Counted from the first letter of the stretch, positions 36,494-45,862 are shown. The stretch: 64,000 nt of DNA from Neorhizobium vignae (GCF_000732195.1 NZ_JNNU01000005.1:248001-312000), one strand, 5' to 3'. Made by a program: numbers and translations. The notes: a model not told the origin generated them from the letters alone.

Positions 36494-37278
36494 GCGACAA
36501 CCCTCGCGCTGGCGATTTCGCCGTGCAGTTCATGCACCATGTCGTTGAAGGCCTTTTCGTACATGACTTCGAGATCGCGGGGCCGGGCAAAGGGAACGGC
36601 GTGCTCCTTCAGCACCTTGCCGGGACGGGCGCTCATCACGAAGATGCGGTCGGCGAGGAAAGTCGCCTCGCGCAGGTCGTGGGTGACAAGGATGATGGTG
36701 ACGCCCTGCGCCGCATGCAGGTCGCGGATGACGCACCACAGTTCCTCGCGGGTGAAGGCATCGAGCGCGCCGAACGGTTCGTCGAGCATCAGGAGTTCGG
36801 GTTCGTGGATCAGCGCGCGGCAGAGATTGGCGCGCTGCTGCATGCCGCCGGAAAGCTGCCAGGGGAATTTCGAGCCGAACCCTTTCAGGCCGACGGTTTC
36901 GAGCAGGTGCTCGGCCTTCTCGACATATTCCTTCTTGTTGGCGCGCAGGCGGTGGCGGTGTCTTTCGACGATTTCGAGCGGCAGCAGGATGTTATCGAGC
37001 GTGGTGCGCCACGGCAGCATCGTCGGGTTCTGGAAGGCCATGCCGACGATCGAGACGGGCTTGGTCACCTGCTTGTCCGCCACGATGACGACACCGCTCT
37101 GCGGGATGTGCAGGCCGGTAACCAGTTTCATCAATGTCGACTTGCCGCAGCCGGACGGGCCGACGACGGCCGCGAACTCGCCCTTACCAACCTTCATGGT
37201 GAGGCCGGAGACGGCAAGCGTGCCGGCCGCGCCGCCATAGCGCATGTCGACATTGTCGATGGTAACGAGGTGAGGCAT
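36490..37278 (-). CDS. ABC transporter ATP-binding protein
   Basis: 262 aa nucleotide-binding subunit. Walker A GPSGCGKST, Q-loop AFQNPTMLPWRTTLDNI, signature LSGGMQQR, Walker B LLMLDEPFGALD, and H-loop VTHDLREA are all present, the pattern of SsuB/TauB/ThiZ-type ATPases. It overlaps the permease start and is separated from the binding-protein gene by a 182 bp gap that contains an inverted repeat pair. Energises the same importer. Confidence 0.93.
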   Translation of the reverse strand: MPHLVTIDNVDMRYGGAAGTLAVSGLTMKVGKGEFAAVVGPSGCGKSTLMKLVTGLHIPQSGVVIVADKQVTKPVSIVGMAFQNPTMLPWRTTLDNILLPLEIVERHRHRLRANKKEYVEKAEHLLETVGLKGFGSKFPWQLSGGMQQRANLCRALIHEPELLMLDEPFGALDAFTREELWCVIRDLHAAQGVTIILVTHDLREATFLADRIFVMSARPGKVLKEHAVPFARPRDLEVMYEKAFNDMVHELHGEIASARVVA

Positions 37279-37305
37279 TTGGTCTCCGTTGCTGGCGGCT
37301 TGTTT

Positions 37306-37452
37306 CCTCTTCTCCCCTCGGGGAGAAGGTGGCCCGAAGGGTCGGATGAGGGGGCTTGCCGCAGGTTCAGCCTTTGCTTTTCGCTCAAGGCGTCGCTGCG
37401 CTCCTCCCCCTCATCTGCCCTATCGGGCATCTTCTCCCCGAGGGGAGAAGAT
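37306..37452. repeat. Inverted repeat pair inside the ABC importer operon
   Basis: Two arms, CTTCTCCCCTCGGGGAGAAG (about 37308-37327, flanked by GTGGCCCGAAGGGTCGGATG) and the mirrored unit ending CTTCTCCCCGAGGGGAGAAG (about 37430-37450, flanked by CCCTATCGGGCAT), with GAGGGGG/CCCCCTC inner ends. The third palindrome family in this window. It lies between the binding protein and ATPase genes, where a hairpin could lower expression of the downstream membrane genes. Confidence 0.75.
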
Positions 37453-37460
37453 AGATCCAA

Positions 37461-38501
37461 TCACGGCAGCATCCGCTGTTCCTTGGCCGGCAGGAAGCTG
37501 GCGTCGAAGACCTGGTCGGCCTTGACGTTGCCCTTGAGGCCCATGGAGACTTTCAGCGTGTCGATGGAGGCGGTGAGCCGCGCCGGGTCGATACCGCCCA
37601 AGCCGTTGGCGACCACGTAAGGGGTCTTGATGTTCATCGCATTCGCCATTTTCAGGCGCTCGAGTTCGATATCCTTGTTGAGCGTCTCGTTGCGCTTGAG
37701 GACGGCAGCGACACCTTCTTCCGGCTTGGCGACGGCATCGGCAAAACCCTTGGCGAGCGCCTTCAGGACACCCTTGACGGCGGCCGGGTTCTTGGCCGCG
37801 AAATCGGTGTTGATCAGCACCGCATTGCCATAGAGGTTGAGGCCGTTTTCGGCCATCAGGATGGTGGCGATATCGTCATCCTTGATGCCCTGGGCCTTCA
37901 GGTTGAGGATGACCGAGAAGGCGAAACCGAAAACAGCGTCGACCTTCCCCTGGGCGAGCATCGGCTCGCGGACCGGGAAGCCGATCGATTCGATCGTGAT
38001 CTTGGAATCGTCGATCTTGGCGACCTGCTTGAAGGCCTTCCACTGGGCGAAAGCACCATCCGGCGGCGGCGCGCCGAGCTTCTTGCCTTCCAGCGACTTC
38101 GGGTCGGTGGTGATGCCGAGCGACTTGCGGCCGACGACCGCGAAGGTCGGGCGCTCGTAGATCATCATCGCGGCCCTGATCTTCTGGTTCGGATCCTCGT
38201 CGAGGAACTTGATCAGCGAGTTGATGTCGCCGAAACCCATCTGGTAGGCGCCGGTCGCGACGCGCGGGATGGCCTCGACGGAGCCATTGCCGGTGTCGAT
38301 GGTGACGTCGAGGCCCTCAGCCTTGAAGTAACCCTTGTCCTGCGCCAGCAGGAAACCGGCGGCCGGGCCTTCGAACTTCCAGTCGAGCGTGAACTTGACC
38401 GCAGTTTGCGCCAGCGCCTGGCCGGCCGGCATGGAAAAGCCGGCAGCAAGCGCCAGTGCCGCCACGGCCGATAGTTTTGAAAGCAGTCTGCGCGAGATCA
38501 T
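37461..38501 (-). CDS. NMT1/THI5-like ABC substrate-binding protein
   Basis: 346 aa periplasmic binding protein. The signal peptide has a basic MISRRLLSK start and ends near GQALAQ; the mature part starts TAVKFTLDWKFEGPAAGF, the standard NMT1/SsuA-like pattern, with LAQDKGYFKAEGLDV and two lobes. First gene of the importer operon; GGGGGA before the ATG. The nearest families bind pyrimidine thiamine precursors, sulphonates, nitrate or riboflavin; I could not decide between them. The 364 bp upstream holds promoters for this gene and the divergent DUF2339 gene but no motif I can name. Confidence 0.92.
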   Translation of the reverse strand: MISRRLLSKLSAVAALALAAGFSMPAGQALAQTAVKFTLDWKFEGPAAGFLLAQDKGYFKAEGLDVTIDTGNGSVEAIPRVATGAYQMGFGDINSLIKFLDEDPNQKIRAAMMIYERPTFAVVGRKSLGITTDPKSLEGKKLGAPPPDGAFAQWKAFKQVAKIDDSKITIESIGFPVREPMLAQGKVDAVFGFAFSVILNLKAQGIKDDDIATILMAENGLNLYGNAVLINTDFAAKNPAAVKGVLKALAKGFADAVAKPEEGVAAVLKRNETLNKDIELERLKMANAMNIKTPYVVANGLGGIDPARLTASIDTLKVSMGLKGNVKADQVFDASFLPAKEQRMLP

Positions 38502-38865
38502 GAAAGGTCGTCCCCCTGGAGTTTTTTGTTCGGATGGCCTGCATCCAAGCGCTTATTCAGGGGCAGCGCAAGTCGAAACTGCACATAAAACAATCATATT
38601 TTCATGCCGCCCTCCTCATGGGCACATGCCGATTTGGCACACATGATACTGCCTATCTTTTCAGCAGGATCCCTCGCTCCACCTGGAACCGTCCGGACCA
38701 CGTCGCAAGGGAGGCGCAGGCCACCGAGCGTGGCCGGCCGGAACTCCGAAACGACAATGGTTTCCAAGGCTTCCGATTGGAAATTGGCTGTGGAACGGCT
38801 CTTCCCTTCCCTCGTCCGGCAACTGTATAAACGCTCTACCCAACTCTTCACCTGCGAGCGTGCCG

Positions 38866-41643
38866 ATGATCGAAATCCTCCTTCTGCTGCTGGTGGTCCT
38901 GATGGTGGGCCTCAATCGCAAGACATCGGCCCGGGTGAGCGCGCTCGAAAAGGAGCTGGAGGCGGTCAAGGCCGGGCTGCTGGCGCAGCAACCGGTTTCC
39001 GCGGCCACGCCCGTGGCGGCGCCGGCCGCCGTCATCACCGAGACGGTCGTCGAAGAACTACCTGCTCAGGCAGAGCCGATGCCCGAGGCCGCTCCGGCTG
39101 CGCCCGAGACACTGCCCGAGGAGACGATCGCAGCGAGCACGACTGCCGAAGAGGCTGCTGCCATGGAAGAGGCTCCCGCCCCGGCTGTAGCGAGGACACC
39201 GACGCCGGCAAAACCGAAGACCAAGGAAAACCTCGAAAGTTATCTCGGCGCCCGCTGGCCCGTCTGGGTCGGTGGCGTGGCACTCGCCTTCGGCGGCATC
39301 TTTCTCGTGCGCGCGTCTATCGAAGCCGGGCTGCTCGGACCGGGTGCGCGCCTCGTGCTCGCCTGCCTGTTCGGCCTCCTCCTGATGGCCGGCGGCGAGA
39401 TCGTGCGACGCCGGGCGATGCCGCAGGTGTCCGACCGGTTCAGCAATGCGATGATCCCCGGAGCGCTGACGGCGGCAGGTGCCGTGACGCTGCTCGGGGC
39501 GATCTATGCGGCCTACGGCGTCTATCAATTCATCGGTGCGACGCCGGCCTTCGTCCTGCTGGCGCTCGTCTCGTTTGCCACCATCGCCCTCTCGCTGCTG
39601 CACGGGCAGGCGCTGGCCGGGCTCGGCCTGCTCGCCTCGCTGTTGACGCCCGGCCTCGTCGCCAGCGGCGAGCCGAACGCCAATGCGCTGTTTCTCTTCC
39701 TCGGCCTTACCTGGGTCGCGGTCAATGCCGCCTCGCGCTTCCGCAAATGGACGATCGTGCCGATGCTCGCCAATATCGGCATCGGGCTGTGGGTGATCGC
39801 CTATGCCATCGGCGCGGATGATTTCGATACGATGCCGCCGACGTTGACGCTGATCGTGATGATCGCCGGCACCGGCTTCTTCTGGCCGGGTTCGGTCTAT
39901 GGCAGGGACCGGGTGGTCAAGACCGGCTGGGGCGGAATGCTCGGGCGCCAGCCGCTGACCATCACGCTGTCGGTGGCGTTCATGTCGGTGCTGCCGTCGC
40001 TCGCCATGCTGGCGACCAACCCGGTGACCGGCATCGATCCGTATTTTCCCGCCGCGGCGGTGATCGCGGCACTTGCGGCACTCGGCGCCAGCCGGGCCTA
40101 CGCGGTCTGGCCGGCGATGATCGCGGCCGGCGGAGCGGTGCTGAGCCTTGCCATCGTGGCGATTTCGCTGCTCGACACCTATGTGCCGCAGCCGGTCGGC
40201 AACGAACCTTTGCCGGTCATCACCTATACGACGGAAATCGCGGTCAGCCTGCTGCTCGGGGCGGTGTTTACCCTGCTGGGCTTTGCGTTCCTCAGACGCT
40301 TCCGCAAGACGGAGCCGGAATTTGCGATGGTCTGGAGCGTACTGATGTCGGGCGTGCCGGTGGCGCTGGCGACGATCAGCTTCCTCAATTTCGGCAATCT
40401 CGGGCGCGACTGGATCCACGGGCTTTACGGGGTCGGTCTCGGCCTCGTGCTTCTGGCCGGTGCCGAATGGCTGTTCCGCGATCGCAACGAGACGGATGGG
40501 CGTATCGACTGGGCGGCCAATCTGGTCGTTGCCGGCTCGTTTGCCGGTTTCACGCTGGCGCTGCATGCGCTGTCCAATGGTATCGTCACCACCATCCTCC
40601 TGTCCCTGCTGGGTTTCGCCTATGTGCTCGGCATGCGGGCACGGCCATGGCCGGCGCTGCCGTGGATGATGGCGGCGGCGATCCTGATCGTCTTCGGACG
40701 CATCGCCTGGGAGCCGACGCTGATCGGCCAGAACAGTCTCGGCACCACGCCGTTCTTCAACGCGCTTCTGCCAGGTTACGGCATTCCGACCCTGCTGGCG
40801 ATCGTGACGGCCTATCTGCTGAAGGACTCTTCGGATTTCCGCATCCGCAACCTCATGCAGGCGCTCGCGTCGCTCGCCGCCCTGATGACGGTGGCGGTGC
40901 TGGTGCGCCATGCGATGAACGGCGGCGTACTCGACGACCGGGTGCCGACGCTTGGCGAACAGTCGATCTACACGCTGCTGACGGTCGGCTTCTCCGGCAT
41001 ATTGATGACGCTCGACCTCAAGTCGCCGAGCCCTGTCTTCCGCTGGGGTTCGATGATCGCCGGCGTGCTGGCGACGATCAATGCGCTGTCGCTGCATGTG
41101 TTTGCGCTGAACCCCTATTTCAGCGGCGAAAACACCGGTTCCTGGCCTTTCCTCAACCTGCTGCTGCTCGGTTATCTTCTGCCCGGCCTCGCCTATGCAC
41201 TCGTCGCCTATTACGCCCGCGGGCGGCGGCCGATGCCCTACGTGATCATGCTGGCGCTCGCCGGCGCGGTGCTCGGTTTCCTATGGGCGACGCTTTCGGT
41301 ACGCCGTTTCTGGCAGGGCGAGAACATTGCCGACTGGAAGGGGTTCATGGCCGCCGAGACCTATACCTATTCGGTGGTCTGGCTGCTGATAGGCGTGTTG
41401 CTGCTGGCGATCGGTTCGAAGCTCGATGCCAAGAGCCTGCGGCTCGCTTCCGCCGCTCTCGTGCTGGTCGCGGTGGTGAAAGTGTTCCTGGTCGACATGT
41501 CGAACCTCGAAGGGATTCTTCGGGCGCTGTCGTTCATCGGGCTCGGCGCGGTGCTGATCGGGATCGGGCTTTTCTACCAGCGCATTCTGGTGAACAAGGG
41601 CGGTGAACCCGCCGCCACCGATTCCCAGGAACCCGCCTCGTGA
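38866..41643 (+). CDS. DUF2339 polytopic membrane protein
   Basis: 925 aa. One N-terminal helix is followed by a coiled-coil-like VSALEKELEAVK segment, a long Ala/Glu/Pro-rich linker (about 45-115) and then around 24 membrane helices. The segment ESYLGARWPVWVGGVALAFG is the DUF2339 start signature. Function unknown; partners are often envelope or cell-wall genes. I prefer ATG 38866 over a GTG two codons earlier. Its stop overlaps the next gene's GTG (GTGA), so the HD protein is translationally coupled. Confidence 0.9.
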   Translation: MIEILLLLLVVLMVGLNRKTSARVSALEKELEAVKAGLLAQQPVSAATPVAAPAAVITETVVEELPAQAEPMPEAAPAAPETLPEETIAASTTAEEAAAMEEAPAPAVARTPTPAKPKTKENLESYLGARWPVWVGGVALAFGGIFLVRASIEAGLLGPGARLVLACLFGLLLMAGGEIVRRRAMPQVSDRFSNAMIPGALTAAGAVTLLGAIYAAYGVYQFIGATPAFVLLALVSFATIALSLLHGQALAGLGLLASLLTPGLVASGEPNANALFLFLGLTWVAVNAASRFRKWTIVPMLANIGIGLWVIAYAIGADDFDTMPPTLTLIVMIAGTGFFWPGSVYGRDRVVKTGWGGMLGRQPLTITLSVAFMSVLPSLAMLATNPVTGIDPYFPAAAVIAALAALGASRAYAVWPAMIAAGGAVLSLAIVAISLLDTYVPQPVGNEPLPVITYTTEIAVSLLLGAVFTLLGFAFLRRFRKTEPEFAMVWSVLMSGVPVALATISFLNFGNLGRDWIHGLYGVGLGLVLLAGAEWLFRDRNETDGRIDWAANLVVAGSFAGFTLALHALSNGIVTTILLSLLGFAYVLGMRARPWPALPWMMAAAILIVFGRIAWEPTLIGQNSLGTTPFFNALLPGYGIPTLLAIVTAYLLKDSSDFRIRNLMQALASLAALMTVAVLVRHAMNGGVLDDRVPTLGEQSIYTLLTVGFSGILMTLDLKSPSPVFRWGSMIAGVLATINALSLHVFALNPYFSGENTGSWPFLNLLLLGYLLPGLAYALVAYYARGRRPMPYVIMLALAGAVLGFLWATLSVRRFWQGENIADWKGFMAAETYTYSVVWLLIGVLLLAIGSKLDAKSLRLASAALVLVAVVKVFLVDMSNLEGILRALSFIGLGAVLIGIGLFYQRILVNKGGEPAATDSQEPAS

Positions 41644-42302
41644 CCGTTTCGCTTATCGCTTCCCTGGCCGCCGCCTTTTCGCCCTTCGAGGCGCTTGCCG
41701 AGACCCTGATCCCGCATGCGACCGAGGGTGACGACGGCTCGCACGACATCGCCCATATCCTGCGCGTCTTCCGCAATGCGATGCGCATCCACGCCCAGGA
41801 AGGTGGCGACGGGCGGGTGCTGGCCGCCGCCGTGCTGCTGCATGACTGCGTGTCGGTGGAGAAGAACTCGCCGCTGCGGGCGCAGGCTTCGCGGCTGGCG
41901 GCCGAGAAAGCGTCGGTGATCCTTGCCGATCTCGGCTGGGACAAGGCGGATATCGGGGCAGTCGCACATGCGGTCACGGCGCACAGTTTTTCGGCCAACA
42001 TCGTGCCCGAGACGCTGGAAGCGAAGATATTGCAGGATGCGGACCGGCTGGACGCGATCGGCATGGTGGGGGCGGCGCGCTGTTTCTACATCGCCGGGCG
42101 CATGGGCTCCGGCCTCTACGACCCGGCCGATCCGCTCGCCAGACATCGCCCGCTCGACGACAAGGCTTTTGCGATCGACCATTTCGAGGTGAAACTGTTC
42201 AAGCTCGCCGACGGCTTCCAGACGGCCGCGGGGCGGGCTTTTGCCACCGAGCGGCACGCGCGGCTGAAACAGGTCCTCGACCTCTTCATCGACGAGATTT
42301 GA
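41640..42302 (+). CDS. HD-domain phosphohydrolase
   Basis: 220 aa HD-superfamily hydrolase of the small YedJ-like group. The metal residues lie in SHDIAHILRV (His-Asp), AAVLLHDCVSVEKN (HD) and LQDADRLDAIG (Asp). Cytosolic. GTG start in the DUF2339 stop, and the MOSC gene follows after 12 bp with GAAGGAGA before its ATG, so these three genes form one unit. Substrate unknown. Confidence 0.9.
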   Translation: MTVSLIASLAAAFSPFEALAETLIPHATEGDDGSHDIAHILRVFRNAMRIHAQEGGDGRVLAAAVLLHDCVSVEKNSPLRAQASRLAAEKASVILADLGWDKADIGAVAHAVTAHSFSANIVPETLEAKILQDADRLDAIGMVGAARCFYIAGRMGSGLYDPADPLARHRPLDDKAFAIDHFEVKLFKLADGFQTAAGRAFATERHARLKQVLDLFIDEI

Positions 42303-42314
42303 AGGAGACTTCCC

Positions 42315-43166
42315 ATGCGGATCAGCGAACTCAATTTCTATCCCCTGAAGAGCGGCCGCGGCATCGCGCTCGACGAAGCAGAGATCACGGCCGCGGGCAT
42401 TCCCGGCGACCGGGAGATGATGGTCGTCGATCCGACCGGCATGTTCATCACCCAGCGGGAATTGCAGCCGCTCGCCAGGCTCGAGGTCTACCCGGAAACC
42501 GATTCCGTGCGCTTCGCGATGGAGGGGCAAGGTGAGATCCGCGTCGCCCGGCCGCCGGCTGACCGGCGCATGGAGACGGTCGTCTGGAAATCGAGCGTCA
42601 ACGCGGCGCTTGCCGACGATGCGGCCAATACGGTGCTGTCGGAATGGCTCGGGCGGGATATCCGGCTGGTGTTTTTCGACGAGCAGGCCCGCCGCGTCGC
42701 CAGCCCCGAATGGGCGGGCGACAATTCGCCGGTGACCTTCGCCGACGGCTACCAGGTGCTGGTGACCACGACGGGATCGCTCGCCGCGCTCAATGTCGAC
42801 ATGGCGGCGAAGGGCGAAGGCGCGGTCGGCATGGAGCGGTTCCGGCCGAACATCGTGCTTGACCACGACCAGCCCTGGGCCGAGGACGGCTGGACCGGCA
42901 TCGAGATCGCCGGCATCCGCTTCGATTTCGTCAAGCCCTGCGCCCGCTGCATCATGACCACGCAGGACCAGCAGACCGGCTCGCGCGACGTGCCCGATCC
43001 GATCCCCTCCATGGGCCGCATCCGCATGTCCGCCGACCGGCGCGTGCCCGGCCCGCTGTTCGGGTGGAACGCCGTGCCGCGCGGCACCGGGCGGATCAAG
43101 GTCGGCGATGTTGCGAGCGTGGTTGCCGAGCGGCCGGAGGCCTGGGCGATCAAGCGGCGGGCTTGA
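42315..43166 (+). CDS. MOSC domain-containing protein
   Basis: 283 aa with a MOSC_N beta-barrel (RISELNFYPLKSGRGIALDE) and a MOSC domain; the cysteine in FVKPCARCIMT is the conserved residue thought to handle sulphur or molybdenum cofactor. The family includes amidoxime-reducing-component relatives and YcbX-type proteins that detoxify N-hydroxylated compounds; YcbX often has a C-terminal 2Fe-2S domain, which is absent here. Last gene of the DUF2339 unit and convergent with the nucleotidyltransferase. Confidence 0.9.
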   Translation: MRISELNFYPLKSGRGIALDEAEITAAGIPGDREMMVVDPTGMFITQRELQPLARLEVYPETDSVRFAMEGQGEIRVARPPADRRMETVVWKSSVNAALADDAANTVLSEWLGRDIRLVFFDEQARRVASPEWAGDNSPVTFADGYQVLVTTTGSLAALNVDMAAKGEGAVGMERFRPNIVLDHDQPWAEDGWTGIEIAGIRFDFVKPCARCIMTTQDQQTGSRDVPDPIPSMGRIRMSADRRVPGPLFGWNAVPRGTGRIKVGDVASVVAERPEAWAIKRRA

Positions 43167-43634
43167 TCAGGCCGACATTTCCTGCAGCAGTTTCAGCCGC
43201 TGCAGGTCTTTCGGCCGGCCGCAGAGTTCGAAGATCCGCTTGAGGTCCGCCATGCCGGCGACGGAGGCGACGGCCGACCGAAATTTTATCCGGACGGGCT
43301 CTACGACCTCGACGCCCTGCCAGCGGCCGCTAGAGAACACTTTGAAACCGGCCATGAGTTCGACCGGTATGTCGCCAAGCCGGAGGCCGAGGAAAAATTG
43401 CGAGCGGAAACGGTCGCCGCCGCCATCGGCTTCGTTTTCGAGATCGAGACGGGCCGAGATCCGCGCCGCATCTTCGAGCGAGAGAAGCACATCGATATCC
43501 TTGACGGGCTCGCCCTGAACGCCGTGCAGGCGCAGGGCCGCGCCGCCGAACACGGCCCAGGGATCGCGGCAGTTCATCATGATGCCGCCAAGTCCGACCA
43601 GGGCCTGTTCCAGAATGTCATCCGAATGAGACAA
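43167..43634 (-). CDS. Nucleotidyltransferase-fold protein (start uncertain)
   Basis: 155 aa from TTG 43634, chosen because AAGGA sits seven bases before it; a GTG at 43745 would add 37 residues of unlikely composition. The Pol-beta-like motif is GGAALRLHGVQGEPVKDIDV, with GG and D-x-D, resembling AbiEii/MNT or lincosamide-type nucleotidyltransferases. Without a clear HEPN partner gene nearby a toxin role is not supported. Convergent with the MOSC gene; the MFS gene lies upstream on the same strand. Confidence 0.7.
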   Translation of the reverse strand: MSHSDDILEQALVGLGGIMMNCRDPWAVFGGAALRLHGVQGEPVKDIDVLLSLEDAARISARLDLENEADGGGDRFRSQFFLGLRLGDIPVELMAGFKVFSSGRWQGVEVVEPVRIKFRSAVASVAGMADLKRIFELCGRPKDLQRLKLLQEMSA

Positions 43635-43797
43635 GCCGTTATCCTTCCCGATTTCCAAGGCGATGGCATTGCCGGCTGCGGTAGCAGAATCAGGCTGCTG
43701 CCTCAAGGATCCTGCCACACGTCGAGGCCGCCCACGGTATCTCACCGGGAGCGGCCTTGGACTTCAATCGGCAATGCGGGACGAGTGCGAGTTGCGT

Positions 43798-45021
43798 TCA
43801 CTCCGCCGGGTTCAAAGCCCCCGCCCCAGGCATTTCCTGCCGTTCCGGCCGGTTCAACAAACCATAGCCCAGCAGCATCGTCGTGAACGCCAGCGCGCCG
43901 CCGGCGACCGCGACCCAGAAGCCGTTGGAGGCGCCGTAGGCATCGATCGTCCAGCCGGCGAGCGAGGAGCCGGCGGCAAAGCCGATGCTCATGCCGGTCA
44001 TCGCATAGGTGATGCCTTCCGTGACCTGCGAGGACGGGACGATGCGTTCGATCAGGGTCATGGCGCTGATGAAGGTCGGCGAGATCGCGGCACCGGCGAG
44101 GAAGATCACCGCCGTCAGGCCCCACAGGCTGCCGACAAAGGGCATGGGCAGCGTGGTGACGGCGGCAACCAGGCTTGCGAAGAGCAGCCGGCGGGCGAGC
44201 GACGACTTGAACTTGATGGCGCCAAAGACGACGCCGACCACGAAGGAACCGGCTGCATAGGCCGACAGGATATAGCTGGCGGCGCCCTTGTTGCCCAGCG
44301 CTTCCGAGAAGGCGACGACCGAGACTTCCGCCGTGCCGAAGATGACGCCCATGCCGGCGCAGAGCACGACCAGGAACCACATGGCAAGCAGCCGCATGAC
44401 CGAACCGCCGCCCTTTACGCGCTGCGGATCGACCTTCGGTTCGGTCGATTTCTGGACGACGAACAGCGTCGTGCCGACCGCCAGGAAGGCGGCCGAGGCG
44501 AGCACGCCGGCTTCCGGGAACCACGCGACGCTAAGGCCGATGCCGAAGACCGGGCCGCAGATATAAACGAGCTCGTCGATGACGGATTCGAAGGCGAAGG
44601 CGGTGTGCAGTTCCGGCCGGTCGCGATAGATTTCCGACCAGCGGGCGCGCACGAGCGCCATCATGCTCGGCATCAGGCCGGCGACGAGGGCGAAGGCAAA
44701 CAATGTCCAGATGGGCCATCGCATCCAAGCGGCGGCGGCCAGACCGATCAGCGCGAAAAAGGTGACGAACGTCGTCGGCACCAGCACCGCCGACTGGCCC
44801 TTCGCATCCACCCAGCGCGACACCTGCGGGGAGATGAAGGCGTTGGCGAGCGCGAATGTGGCCGAAACCGCGCCGGCCAGCCAATATTCGCCATGCGTCT
44901 GGGAGAGCATGGCGACGAGGCCGATCGTCGTCATCGGCAGCGGCAGCCGCGCCACGAAAGCGGCGGCGGAAAAACCTTTCGTACCCGGCCTTGCGAATAT
45001 TTCGCGATAGGGATTGGGCAT
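43798..45021 (-). CDS. MFS transporter
   Basis: 407 aa, twelve predicted helices of the major facilitator superfamily. Start MPNPYREIFARPGTKGFSAA, with a conserved loop SRWVDAKGQ between helices 2 and 3. Probably an efflux pump, since it is divergent from a TetR gene and its promoter contains three identical palindromes. Substrate unknown. Its ribosome-binding site CAAGGAG stands before the ATG. Confidence 0.9.
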   Translation of the reverse strand: MPNPYREIFARPGTKGFSAAAFVARLPLPMTTIGLVAMLSQTHGEYWLAGAVSATFALANAFISPQVSRWVDAKGQSAVLVPTTFVTFFALIGLAAAAWMRWPIWTLFAFALVAGLMPSMMALVRARWSEIYRDRPELHTAFAFESVIDELVYICGPVFGIGLSVAWFPEAGVLASAAFLAVGTTLFVVQKSTEPKVDPQRVKGGGSVMRLLAMWFLVVLCAGMGVIFGTAEVSVVAFSEALGNKGAASYILSAYAAGSFVVGVVFGAIKFKSSLARRLLFASLVAAVTTLPMPFVGSLWGLTAVIFLAGAAISPTFISAMTLIERIVPSSQVTEGITYAMTGMSIGFAAGSSLAGWTIDAYGASNGFWVAVAGGALAFTTMLLGYGLLNRPERQEMPGAGALNPAE

Positions 45022-45056
45022 AACCTGCTCCTTGGGTTATTTTGAATGAGGACTTA

Positions 45057-45124
45057 CATACGCCGCGTATGTAAGGTAAATAGCCGCATACGTTTCGTAT
45101 GTCAATTCGCATACGGTGCGTATG
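45057..45124. promoter_or_regulatory. Three CATACG-N3-CGTATG operators between MFS and TetR genes
   Basis: The 122 bp divergent region holds three perfect 6-3-6 palindromes: 45057-45071 (spacer CCG, extended to 9-bp arms by TTA/TAA), 45087-45101 (spacer TTT) and 45110-45124 (spacer GTG). Centres are 30 and 23 bp apart, about three and two helical turns. Such sites are typical of TetR dimers; the TetR product 45144-45797 is the obvious ligand. Three tight copies suggest cooperative repression of both genes. Confidence 0.85.
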
Positions 45125-45143
45125 CGAATAATCCGGAGTCCGC

Positions 45144-45797
45144 ATGGCAGAGAAAATCGCAGACAAGATCGTCACCGAGATGACTCCCGGCACGGGCGTG
45201 AAGAGCGCAGCCAGGCCGCGCAAGGAAATGATCGCCGAAACGAAGGCCAAGCTGATCGCCGCCGCAAGGCGCGCCTTTGCGCACCAAGGTTATGCGGAGG
45301 CCTCGATGGACGATTTCACCGCCGGCGCCGGGCTGACGCGCGGGGCGCTCTACCACCATTTCGGCGACAAGAAGGGCCTGCTGATGGCCGTGATCATGCA
45401 GATGGACGCGGAGATGTCCGACCGGCTCGCCGCCATCTCATCAAGGGCCGAGACGCCCTGGCAGGCTTTCGTCGACGAATGCGTCGCCTTTATCGAGATG
45501 TCCCTGGAGCCGGAGATCCAGCGCATCATGCTGCTCGACGGCCCAGCGGTGCTTGGCGACCCGTCGCAATGGCCGAACCAGAGCGCCTGCATTCGCACGA
45601 CGACCGCCAGCCTTCAGAAGCTCATCGACCAGGGCACCATCCGCCCCGTCGACGCCGAAGCCACCGCCCGCCTCGTCAACGGCGCGACGCTGAGCGCCGC
45701 ACTTTGGATTGCCAATGCGCAAGACCCGGACACGGTGTCGAAGAAGGCGGTGGAGGTGTTTCTAACGCTGGTTTCGGGGTTGTTGGTGGAGCGGTGA
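45144..45797 (+). CDS. TetR family transcriptional regulator
   Basis: 217 aa. A 28-residue hydrophilic lead precedes the TetR DNA-binding domain; the helix-turn-helix is in SMDDFTAGAGLTRGALYHHF followed by GDKKGLL. The remaining helices form the ligand-binding dimer domain. Divergent from the MFS gene and closest to operator 3, which lies about 20 bp before its start, so autoregulation is expected. Inducer unknown. Confidence 0.92.
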   Translation: MAEKIADKIVTEMTPGTGVKSAARPRKEMIAETKAKLIAAARRAFAHQGYAEASMDDFTAGAGLTRGALYHHFGDKKGLLMAVIMQMDAEMSDRLAAISSRAETPWQAFVDECVAFIEMSLEPEIQRIMLLDGPAVLGDPSQWPNQSACIRTTTASLQKLIDQGTIRPVDAEATARLVNGATLSAALWIANAQDPDTVSKKAVEVFLTLVSGLLVER

Positions 45798-45862
45798 GTG
45801 TGGGGCGATGCGGCGTTGGTTGGGCCTTAGAAGAGCCTTCGTCCGCTTTCGGCCCGAAACGG

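Noticed and set aside
38502..38865. TPP or other riboswitch before the NMT1-type binding protein
   Set aside because: I looked for the thi-box core (CTGAGA with ACCTGA/GATCTGG-like partners) in the minus-strand leader and did not find it.
38604..39821. Plus-strand open frame of 405 codons starting upstream of the DUF2339 gene
   Set aside because: It overlaps the DUF2339 gene in another frame and has Arg/Ala-rich shadow composition.
39058..41097. Minus-strand open frame of 679 codons over the DUF2339 gene
   Set aside because: Antisense shadow with Arg/Gln/His-rich composition, unlike a real protein.
43663..45045. Plus-strand open frame of 460 codons over the MFS gene
   Set aside because: Antisense shadow; the minus-strand MFS protein has twelve clear helices and a divergent regulator.
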